This document shows, one piece after another, positions 11,430-21,099 of a DNA stretch of 64,000 nt. A program made the position numbers and the translations under genes. The stretch lies in the NCBI RefSeq assembly GCF_029962835.1, contig NC_080574.1:20124001-20188000 (forward strand), read 5' to 3'. A model generated the notes under the pieces. That model saw only the letters and a program-made list of their open reading frames with translations, had not been told where the DNA came from and did not search any database. The stretch's first letter is position 1; each line of letters starts with the position of its first letter. This DNA comes from Magnolia sinica (taxonomy: Eukaryota > Streptophyta > Magnoliopsida > Magnoliales > Magnoliaceae).

Positions 11430-12465
11430 CATTTCCACACTTGAAAGAAATCGAAATTGTCTGTGATCGACTACCTCCTGTCATCCAATGCCTTTGTTGG
11501 TCAGATTGGGAACATTTCCTTGGTTGTGCTACCACACCATTTGTGGTTGCTAAATGTGACCCAAGTTCTTCGATCTGCTGATGATGGCCCACCTTGTCAA
11601 CTTCACTTCCTATACTAGGCAACGGTTGGGATCCTTTCCAATTTGATGTATTGAATGATGCACTCTCTCGCCCGTTGACATCTCTTGTACTCCCATCTGT
11701 ATGTAAACCGGGTTCCTTGCTAGGCAGATGGTAGGGAACCTCCGCCACTTGGAATCCTTCACCAGAAGATGATGACGGCTCTTTATTTATGAATCCATGG
11801 AGTAACATACTCTCCAGTGCATTACCATTTCCTTCTGCCCCTTCATGTAAATCAAGACCCTTGATTGGTGGATGTTGGCTTCCCTCCGCTTCAAATACTT
11901 TTTGAGATGATGATAGTGGTTCGTTCTCTATCGACCCATGGAATAACACACCCTCTAAATCACTACAATCTCCTTCTCTCCCTTCATGCAAATAAATATC
12001 CTCAATTTTAAGATGGTGGCCCACCTCCTTCACTTCAGATCCTCCACCAGATGATGAAACTGGCCCTCTCTCTATTAACTCATCAATTGATATATCCTCG
12101 CGTTTGTCATCATCTCATACCTCTTGTTCATGCAAATTAATCCTTTCGATCGGTAGATGGTGGTCCACTTCCACTTCAAATTCTTCACCTGATGATTTCT
12201 CTATTGATCGATGCAATATCACATCCTTCAGTCCATTATCATATCCTTCTTTGAGCACTTCGATCAATAAAGATTCATTACTAGATGATGATGGACAATC
12301 ATTCTCAATTGACCCATACAACAACATACCCTCAATTCCATCACCATCTCCTCCCCCTTCTTCATTTAAATCGAGTTTCTCGATCAGCGAATGGTGGCCC
12401 ACCTCCTCCACTTGAAACCCTTCCCCAGTCAATAAGATTCTGGTTGCTGGACCATTGAGGTACAT
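11430..12465 (-). pseudogene. Captured coding-like block with ~47-aa repeats
   Basis: One minus-strand frame stays open from 12465 to 11395 except for a single TGA at 12115-12117. The predicted protein is acidic and Ser-rich. It consists of about seven degenerate repeats spaced mostly 47-48 residues apart, each with a VGHHLPIE-like core, then LDLHEG, then LLHGSIENE and SSSS. One interval is 78 residues and probably lost a core. The TGA sits in GAG|GTATGA, which also resembles a splice donor, but coding-like sequence resumes at once. I do not recognise the family. Its position inside a transposon, the stop and its fusion to satellite suggest a captured gene fragment. No promoter was identified. 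Confidence 0.5.
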
Positions 12466-12870
12466 TTTCGATATATCGATATTTACTCGATATATACTTA
12501 CTTCGATATATCAAAATATCGGAGATATAATCGATAATTGCATTAAAAAAGCAGTTCGACGCTGGACATTTTCTGACAATTTTCGATATATCGAAATCTA
12601 GTCGATATATCGATACCCCGATATATCGACATCTACTCGATTATATCGATAATACAATTTAAAAAGCATTTTGTCGCTGGACAGTGTGTGACCATTTTCG
12701 ATCAATCGAATAATAGTCGATATATCGGTTGATTGTAAGGATGACTTACTACTATTATATCAACTAGATTTCGATATAATCGACAACTTACTCTACCATT
12801 AATCGATTAGGTTTCGATTATATCGAAGAGTTTCGATATATCGTGTTCTATTCGATATATCAAAGTGTAA
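12466..12870. repeat. TCGATATATCGA-rich palindromic block in E1
   Basis: Dense copies of TCGATATATCGA and variants (TCGATTATATCGA, TCGATCAATCGA). They include two similar ~105-bp stretches with GCTGGACATTTTCTGACAAT and GCTGGACAGTGTGTGACCAT. Shorter blocks of the same vocabulary lie in both E1 terminal repeats (about 9020-9130 and 16070-16200). Function unknown. Confidence 0.75.
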
Positions 12871-13029
12871 TTTTTCCATTTTTTTTCTAATGTGTTTTTT
12901 ATTTTATTTTTTATATATATATTTTTTTGTTTTGCTTTTTTAGGTTAGCTTGTTAGTACACACCCATGTCGGTACACACTCCATGTAATCCAAGCTGTGT
13001 TCATAGTGTGCTTCTTCTAGTCTCTTAAG
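12871..13029 (-). repeat. T-rich run and SINE-tail fragment
   Basis: A T-rich run is followed by TTAGCTTGTTAGTACACACC, the reverse complement of the family-1 SINE tail, at about 12940-12995. It is a 5'-truncated fragment only. Confidence 0.5.
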
Positions 13030-15490
13030 TTGCACGGTGATTTGCATGCATTTCGCGGTCGAATCGTTTCAAACCATGATCATTCCCAAGCATTTCACGG
13101 TCATCCCAAACAATTTCGTGTTGATTCACGGTCGTTTCGAGGCATTTCGCGGTCAATTCCCTTCACTTCAAGGTCATTTGCATGCATTTCGCGGTCAAAT
13201 CGCTTCAAACCATGATCATTCCCATGCATTTCGCGGTCATCCCAAACAATTCCATGTTGATTCACGGTCATTTCGAGGCATTTCGCGGTCAATTCCCTTC
13301 ACTTCACGGTCATTTGCATGCATTTCGCGGTCAAATCACTTCAAACCATGATCATTCCCATGCATTTCGCGGTCATCCCAAACAATTCCGTGTTGATTCA
13401 CGGTTGTTTTGAGGCATTTCGCGGTCAATTCCCTTCACTTCACGGTCATTTGCATGCATTTCGCAGTCAGATCGCTTCAAACCATGATCATTCTCATGCA
13501 TTTCATGGTCATCCCAAACAATTCCGTGTTGATTCACGGTCGTTTCGAGGCATTTCGCGGTCAATTCCCTTCACTTCACGGTCATTTGCATGCATTTCGC
13601 GGTCAAATCGCTTCAAACCATGATCATTCCCATGCATTTCACGGTCGTCCCAAACAATTCCGTGTTGATTCACGGTCGTTTCGAGGCATTTCGTGGTCAA
13701 TTCCCTTTACTTCACGGTCAGTTGCATGCATTTCGCGGTCAATTCGCTTCAAACCATGATCATTCCCATACATTTCACGTCGTCCCAAACAATTCCGTGT
13801 TGATTCATGGTCGTTTCGAGGCATTTCACAGTCAATTCCCTTCACTTCACGGTCAGTTGCATGCATTTTGCGGTCAATTCGCTTCAAACCATGATCATTC
13901 CCATACATTTCACGGTCGTCCCAAATAATTCCGTGTTGATTCACGGTCGTTTCGAGGCATTTCGCGGTTAATTCCCTTCCCTTCACGGTTAGTTGCATGC
14001 ATTTCGCGGTCAATTCGCTTCAAACCATGATCATTCCCATGCATTTCACGGTCGTCCCAAACAATTCCGTGTTGATTCACGGTCGTTTTGAGGCATTTCG
14101 CGGTCAATTCCCTTCACTCCACGGTCATTTGCATGCATTTCGCGGTCAAATCGCTTCAAGCCATGATCATTCCCATGCATTTCGCGGTCATCCCAAACAA
14201 TTCCGTGTTGATTCACGGTCGTTTCGAGGCATTTCGCGGTCAATTCCCTTCACTTCACGGTCATTTACATGCATTTCGCGGTCAAATCGCTTCAAACCAT
14301 GATCATTCCCATGCATTTCGCGGTCATCCCAAACAATTCCGTGTTGATTCACGGTCATTTCGAGGCATTTTGCGGTCAATTCCCTTCACTTCATGGTCAT
14401 TTGCATGCATTTCGCGGTCAAATCGCTTCAAACCATGATTATTCCCATGCATTTTACGGTCATCCCAAACAATTCTGTGTTGATTCACGGTTGTTTCGAG
14501 GCATTTCGCGGTCAATTCGCTTCACTTCACGGTCTATTGCATGTATTTCGCGGTCAATTCGCTTCAAACTATGATCATTCCCATGCATTTCGCGGTCATC
14601 CCAAACAATTCTGTGTTGATTCACGGTCGTTTCGAGGCATTTCGCGGTCAATTCGCTTCACTTCACGGTCATTTGCATGCATTTCGCGGTCAAATCGCTT
14701 CAAACCATGATCATTCCCATGCATTTCACGGTCATCCCAAACAATTCCGTGTTGATTCACGGTCGTTTCGAGGCATTTCACGGTCAATTCGCTTCACTTC
14801 ACGGTCAGTTGCATGCATTTCGCGGTCAATTCGCTTCAAACCATGATCATTCCCATGCACTTCACGGTCGTCCCAAACAATTCCGTGTTGATTCACGGTC
14901 GTTTCGAGGCATTTCGCGGTCAATTCGCTTCACTTCACGGTCATTTGCATGCATTTCGCGGTCAATTCGCTTCAAACCATGATCATTCCCATGCATTTCA
15001 CGGTCGTCCCAAACAATTCCGTGTTGATTCACGGTCGTTTCGAGGCATTTCGCGGTCAATTCCCTTCACTTCACGATCATTTGCATGCATTTCGCGGTCA
15101 AATCGCTTCAAACCATGATCATTCCCATGCATTTCACGGTCGTCCCAAACAATTCCATGTTGATTCACGGTCGTTTCAAGGCATTTCGCGGTCAATTCCC
15201 TTCACTTCACGGTCAGTTGCATGCATTTCGCGGTCAATTTGCTTCAAACCATGATCATTCCCATGCACTTCACGGTCGTCCCAAACAATTCCGTGTTGAT
15301 TCACGGTCGTTTCGAGGCATTTCACGGTCAATTCCCTTCACTTTACGGTCATTTGCATGCATTTCGCGGTCAATTCACTTCAAACCATGATCATTCCCAT
15401 GCACTTCACGGTCATCCCAAACAATTCCGTGTTGATTCACGGTCGTTTCGAGGCATTTCGCGGTCAATTCCCTTCACTTCACGGTCAGTT
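13030..15490. repeat. 136-bp tandem array B in E1
   Basis: About 18 units of the same 136-bp repeat, in the same orientation as array A. The marker GTGTTGATTCACGGTC recurs every ~136 bp, for example at 13391, 13527, 13663, 14206, 14342, 14750, 14886, 15022 and 15294. Units are highly similar, so amplification or homogenisation is probably recent. Variants such as CGGTCAAATCGC against CGGTCAATTCGC are grouped along the array, which suggests local multi-unit duplication. Confidence 0.93.
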
Positions 15491-15506
15491 GCATGACCGT
15501 GAAGTG
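15475..15506. repeat. Perfect hairpin at array inversion point
   Basis: CACTTCACGGTCA (15475-15487), a 6-base loop GTTGCA, then TGACCGTGAAGTG (15494-15506). This is the exact switch from plus- to minus-oriented satellite. Confidence 0.9.
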
Positions 15507-15745
15507 CATGAGAATGATCATGAATTGATGCGAATTGAACGTGAAATGCATGCAAATGACCGTGAAGTGAAGGGAATTGACCGTGAAATGCCTCGAAATG
15601 ACCGTGAATCAACACGGAATAGTTTGGGATGACCGTGAAATGCATGGAATTGTCCGTGAAGTGGAGGGAATTGACGGTGAAATGCATGGAAATGACCACG
15701 AAGTGAATGCATTGACCGCAAAGTGAATGAAATGGATTTTCGACC
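15494..15745. repeat. Inverted short array C in E1
   Basis: The same modules in reverse orientation (TGACCGTGAAGTG, GACCGTGAATCAACACGGAA), running into the right terminal repeat. It mirrors the start of array A. Confidence 0.85.
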
Positions 15746-16969
15746 ATCGACCTGATGGAATCTTGGAAAATAACTAGGTTAGTTGGCTAAAGTATCTTCT
15801 CCTACCCCAAAATCATATAGGGTACATCAAGTAACTAATTTTGGTTTAGAAGATATTCTTGTTAAATGAATAGAGAAATAAATGAAAACAAGAGAGAATT
15901 TTTTTATTAATATGCTTATATATACATATTTATATAAATACGTATTAGAGAAAATTGTAGGTAAAATAAATTTCTCCATGTAAAAAATAAAAAATAAAAA
16001 AATAAAAAAATTTGCATAGACTTTTATGGACTGCAGTTATGGCTACGGCTATAATCTGTAGCTATATCTTCGATACATATCGAATACACTTCGATTAATC
16101 GAAAATTGTAGGATTTTTTATGCAAAGTTGCTGAACAGTTTTGGACCTTTTTCGATTAATCGAAAGACATTCGATATATCAAAGTACATATCGAAAGACC
16201 TTCCATGCATAGTAGAGGACATATTGAAAGAGCATTGGCTGCTGTTATCTATATGGTTATAATCCGTAACCATAGATACCAGGCTTTTTTCTTTTCCCTG
16301 TTTTAATCCCCACCGCCTTTGTGGGTCCTTTTACGAGGTATGTGTTATATCCAAACCGTCTATCTATCTGGCGAACTCATACTAACGCTTGGGAAGAAAA
16401 ATAAAATAGATTTAGCTATCAAGTGGACCACACTGTAAAAGGCAGTGGAAGATTGAATGTCTACCATTGAAACCCTTTTAGGGGTCCCAGAAGTTTTGGA
16501 TCATTACAAAATTTGTTTTTGCTCTTCATCCAGGTCTTTGTGACATTATGAATGGATTGATGGAAAATAAATGTTATGGTGGGCCCTACAAAAGTTTCCA
16601 CGGTGAAACTCAATTTTCTGCTGCTCTTTGTGGTGTGGTCCAGTTGCTCTTTGGATATGATTTTTTTTGCTTGGATAATGCTCCAAAATGATCTCGAAAT
16701 ATGGATGAACGTTGTGGATATAATAAATACGTAACTGTGGGGCCCATGTAACTTTGATATCTTTTGAACCGTTCGTACAACTCGGAGTTCGAGGAGTGTC
16801 AGCGCTCGTCTTCGAGCACCACCTATCGGCTTGAAGGAACAAGCAGGGGGCCATTTTCGACCTTTGGCAAGCCATCCGTACAGCTGAGGCGTATTCTCGC
16901 AAGGGGAAATAGGGTAGGCTTGGTCTCGTAAATAGGGCCATAAATGGGTCGTACAGTCGCAAATTTTCC
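15733..16969. repeat. E1 right terminal inverted repeat
   Basis: Reverse complement of 8255-9490 with scattered differences and almost equal length (1237 against 1236 bp). It ends GTACAGTCGCAAATTTTCC, immediately followed by the 9-bp duplication ATTTTTGGA at 16970-16978. Confidence 0.85.
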
Positions 16970-16978
16970 ATTTTTGGA

Positions 16979-17570
16979 CGCGCTAAAATGACTTGTCAAA
17001 ACAGATGTACAGCGTGAATGCAAAGAATATGCATCAGTGATGGTGCTCTGAGACCCCACGTGTGTGTGTTTTATCCAAGATGTCCATCTACATTTCCAAA
17101 TCATTATAGAGCATGATCCCAAAACCTAGGAAGATCCGAATCTCGAAGACACCACAAGGAAACAGTGGCAATTGAATGCCCACCATTAAAAACTTCCTAC
17201 GGCTCATCCTAATGTTTATTTGTCATCCAACTTGCTGATTATGTCAGGCACCCTAGGTGAAGAGAAAATAATCCCTGTCAAGGGTTCGAGTACCCATAAG
17301 TGGTGAAATTCCACCAGCGTGAGTGTGTCGGGTGTGTGTGCGTGTGTAAAATTTATTTATTTATTTTTATATAAAAAAAGGTGAAGAGAAAATACAAATA
17401 TCAGCTTAATCCAAAAGTTTTGTGGTTCCTAAGAAGTTTTTAATGGTGATTATTCATTTCACATTAGATGGTTTGTAATTTTGGACTCATGCTATTAAAT
17501 AGTTTGATAAAAATGGATAAAAAATATAAATAAGATACATACATCATGATGGGCCCACGTATCACTGTTA
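16979..17570. mobile_element. Quasi-palindromic family copies right of E1
   Basis: 16979-17030 completes the element split by E1. A second family copy starts near 17037 (GTGCTCTGAGACCCCACGTG) and ends near 17570 (CATGATGGGCCCACGTATCA). It is itself interrupted by the SINE at 17271-17380. A further partial copy lies at 17640-17990 and a truncated one at 18030-18195. None codes. Confidence 0.6.
17271..17380 (+). mobile_element. 5'-truncated SINE (family 2) with 14-bp target duplication
   Basis: The sequence starts just before the B-box-like GGGTTCGAGTACCC, continues GTGGTGAAATTCCACCAGCG and a TG-rich tract, and ends in an A-rich tail. It is flanked by a perfect 14-bp duplication, GTGAAGAGAAAATA, at 17257-17270 and 17381-17394. 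The A-box half is missing. Confidence 0.85.
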
Positions 17571-18195
17571 GAAGCCATCTCACAACTGAAGCTGTCAGTA
17601 AGCAAACCATGCAAAAAATTAGGCAGATACAATACTCAAGTGGACCACACAGTATGAATTGAATGCCGATCATTAGAAACTTGTAGGAGGCTGCAAAAGA
17701 TTTTGATCAAGCTGGTATTTATATTTTTACTTCACCCAGGCCCATGTGATCTTATGAACAAGTTGAATGCCAAAATAAAAATCATAGTGGGCCTTAGGAA
17801 AGTTTCAATAGTGAGGGTCATTATCACCACTACTTTCTATAGTGTGGTCCACTTGATCCTTGGATCTGCCTCATTTTTGGGCTCATATCTTAAAAAAATT
17901 TATAAAAAAAAATAACAATAAAAATGGATGGACTGCATGGATAAAACCCATACATCACGATAGGCCCCACAGAACCTCACCTGCAAGAGTCTGTTTAGGT
18001 GAGGGCAGGACACAATCCTTTTGACCTTGGAGCATCTGAGAGCGGATTGGGCGAGACCCCGGCCTCACCCAAGATGGGCTGCCCTTGTCATGGGGCCCAC
18101 TTTGATATATCTATCGTATATCCAATGCCATCCATCAATTTTTCCAAACCATTTTGGGACATGATCCAAAAAATGAGGAAGATCCAAGTCTCATG

Positions 18196-19050
18196 TTTTA
18201 AGCTCGCATTCCCATTATTCACAACCTTAGTCTTAGTAGAATTATCTATTTAAATTTTCATTCCATCTCTTACCTTCTTTAAGTAAAAAACATATTTCAA
18301 CTAAAGAAAATGTATTTGGTGGCACCCGCGTTAATCCACCATCCATTCACATCACAAGCAACGAATGCTTTAGTAATAGTTCACACTAACTCCTTAGCCA
18401 TGTAAGCATAAGTTTTCTCCTTTGTGTTACATTACCTGTGGCAAAATTATAGCGTAAATTTTAGGTTTCTTACACACAAAACAACAGGCCTTTATATTGT
18501 TTTTGTCTGTCTTCTTGTCCTTGTTAAAATAAAATTTTCTTTCTTGAATGATTGAATTTTGGATTTTCATGACATTTTCCTTTATTTTGATTAAGTGCGC
18601 CTTAGCAATAGATTCCACTTTCGTAAATTGTTTGTCATAATTCTAAGCTTCTTCTTGTATTCAGTCATCCAAACTCATTTTTCTCCTTTTATATCTAGGA
18701 GACTTTTTATTTTCTATAATAAAATAAAAGTTATTCAATAATCATGGCGAACTAGAAGACCTCATTTATCTTCATGCCTAGGATAAAATTTCAAGTGTTA
18801 TCTTTTACGGATAATGAACTTGGTTTACAGCTGGCTTATTATCAACCACTTTAAAATTAATATATCGACCAACAATGTACTTCTTGATCTCTGCCTCTTC
18901 GGTTTTGATATATTTTCTTCAAATGCATCAAAGATAATTTGGACAAAGTGTGATATGTGTGTATATATATCATAATTTTCATTTGTTAATACACTTAGAA
19001 TATGATTACATAACAAGTAATCATCTTCCACACATTAAGTTCATTTAAAG
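18196..19050 (-). pseudogene. Ty1/copia gag-protease remnant
   Basis: Minus-strand frames, broken by stops and frameshifts, match the layout of plant copia polyproteins. From right to left they give a UBN2-type gag stretch (LLCNHILSVLTNENYDIYTH at about 18980), a decayed CCHC zinc knuckle (CFVCKKPKIYA at about 18460) and the pre-protease motif GWWINAGATKYIF at about 18330, where WWIDSGAT is usual. Reverse transcriptase, integrase and LTRs were not found. The left border cuts into a quasi-palindromic copy near 18195. Confidence 0.72.
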
Positions 19051-21052
19051 AAAGTAGCAGGTTCAAAAGCATCAATAAGTGGGGTTTATTTTTTATGACA
19101 TAAATCAATTTTAGAGTAGTTATATAGAAGTGTATATATATTTTTTTATTGTTATCTTTTAAAAAAAAATTCCATAAAAAACTTTAAAAGCTTATTATTA
19201 GTAATACGGACTTGAAACTCTGTTTTCCACGTGGGCTTTTAATTAACTTGCCTGGGCCTAATTTGCGACTCTAGCCAGCCGCCTCAGGTGGCTTGGCTGA
19301 TAATCATTTTCTCATTTTTTTTCTTTTTATATATTTTTTTTCTTTTTATAACACAGGCACCCACTACACACCCACGCACGTCGTAGTGGGATTTCTCATC
19401 TATTAGTCTACAACACAATGGTTCTTTTCAAAGAGGCCCACTTCAGTAATGTGATGGTCCATGTTTGAAGTAGGGGTGCCAATGGTCCAGGGTCACCCAC
19501 AATGCATGACTTCAGTCGACCCATTTATCAAATGGGTCTTGAGTTTAAGCCCCTGGCGGATCCACGACAAGTTATCGGGCCCAAGCCTGTGTGACTTGAC
19601 CCGTTAAGGATTTCACACCACTCATCAAACCTTTCTCTTACTAATGATAAGCTTGTCGTGAGCAGGTATGGATCAGGTCAAGGTAGTCTAGGCCCAGCCT
19701 GTTTACTTAATGGGCCTCATTTCAGGTATGGACCCGACTCAAGACCCAGTAAGAAGCAAGTGATTGAGTGGGGCCACAACCGACCATTGCCAGTGTAACT
19801 TGAAGGCAAATGGACCATTGTTGTTATTTGGCTGTGGCCCACCCATGATGTGGGCCCACTAGATGGGAAGTGCCATTAACTATACAGATCTACATGAAGC
19901 TTGGGGTGATCCATTATTTTAGGTGGGCTATTGGGCCATTAAAAAAAAATCCTGCAGAAGCCCTTTTTGCCTCTATGTTACATCATTTCACTTTTGCCTC
20001 TTGAACCTGGACCGTTGGTTAAGTTTTGATTTGACCACCCATTTTCTGGTCACCAATCTAATGGCTACAGTGAATCTCGGTGTGTTTTTCGGGTTAAGAG
20101 ACTGGGACCCACCTACAAAGTGTGTTATGAGATTCACGTAAAAAGTGTCCATTTGACAGATGGTCTATACACGTGATCACATGTACAGTCAAGATTTGGA
20201 TTGCTGGTGGGAGGACATATAAAAAGTGTGGCCGAGCAAAAGATGAGATGGGTGAGCTTTTCCAGTTCAAGGCTCCCGCATTTCTTGCTGCTACAGCCAA
20301 CAAGTGGTGAGGAATCGTATATACCGCATTGATGCACCACCACATAAGTGCCCCCAGACTAGCTATAAAAGTACCACCCATGTTTTAGTGATCCATGCAG
20401 TCAATTTCATGGGGGCCCACATTATATTAGGGATGCCATTAAGATCTCCCAAAATGGAGGATCCTAGCCCTTCAACCAACGGAATATAGATGGACAGTAA
20501 ATAAAGAAACTTAGCAACTGCACAGAAGAAAAGCCAGAGACTGGATGGCCAGGATCATCCAATCTGTATAAAAAAAATTGTAGCATACCCCATCCACGGC
20601 GGATCACATCCGATGGATGGTCTGGATCACAAAAACATGGGGCCCACTTGTACAAATGGAGGAATAAAAGTTGAAAAATGAGTAGATCAATCCCATAAAT
20701 CCTGAGAGGTTGAAGATGTTGATTGTATAGTGGGTGTTGACTCTTTGTGGGGAAATTGATTATCCAAAGATGAGATGGGTGGTCGCTTGCATGGATTAAT
20801 TAACACAGGTAAGGTTGGGTAAAAAAGAGACAGGTGGATGCACATCAATCATCTTAGTCTCTTTTAGGCCACATAAAAACCATCATTAGTTGATTAAAAG
20901 GGAGTTACTCATTTCAGATCCATCACCCCTTGTTTCAATTTCAAACTAAGCTTTGTGAACAAGTTGAGATTGGACCCATGGCCCATTGCCATGTCTTCTG
21001 CAATCACATCACTTTCAGTTTGGTTTTGTAGCAGTAAGGCCAAACAATACCA
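19051..21052. other. Intergenic stretch, no gene seen
   Basis: Contains T/A-rich runs (19130-19190, 19310-19350) and a 19480-19760 segment rich in GGCCC/GGGCC words. 19920-20660 shows only scattered short frames without family resemblance. Several sentence-like words such as GGGGCCCAC occur but no complete element. Confidence 0.4.

Positions 21053-21054
<2 letters not shown>

Positions 21055-21094
<40 letters not shown>
21055..21094. repeat. (CT)n microsatellite
   Basis: An uninterrupted CT run of about 40 bp. Confidence 0.95.

Positions 21095-21099
<5 letters not shown>

Larger units (their letters stand above)
8255..16969. mobile_element. E1: 8.7-kb Mutator-like foldback element with satellite cargo
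   Basis: This non-autonomous Mutator-like element has terminal inverted repeats of about 1.24 kb (8255-9490 and 15733-16969). The ends read GAGAAATTTACGACTGTACG and, reverse-complemented on the right, GGAAAATTTGCGACTGTACG. It is flanked by a perfect 9-bp duplication, ATTTTTGGA, at 8246-8254 and 16970-16978, the size typical of Mutator transposition. Inside, in order, are a 136-bp tandem array, a 42-bp array, a coding-like repetitive block on the minus strand, a TCGATATATCGA-rich block, a second and larger 136-bp array, and a short inverted array. No transposase was seen, so movement would need one supplied in trans. E2 at 34233-38809 is a relative. Confidence 0.88.

Noticed and set aside
11105-11581. 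Plus-strand frame of 158 codons
   Set aside because: Its first two thirds are the 42-bp array, and the rest overlaps the more repetitive and longer-lived minus-strand frame.
12104-12415. Plus-strand Ser-rich frame of 103 codons
   Set aside because: It is the complement of the minus-strand repetitive block. Its low-complexity serine runs come from GA/TC-rich codons on the other strand.
9485-15490. Possible CRISPR-like array
   Set aside because: Repeats are contiguous and there are no unique spacers between them. The surrounding DNA is a eukaryotic transposon.
9485-15747. Dozens of overlapping frames of 60-165 codons on both strands
   Set aside because: They follow the 136-bp and 42-bp repeats, exist on both strands at once and change frame with each 136-bp unit. 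They are by-products of a stop-poor satellite, not genes.
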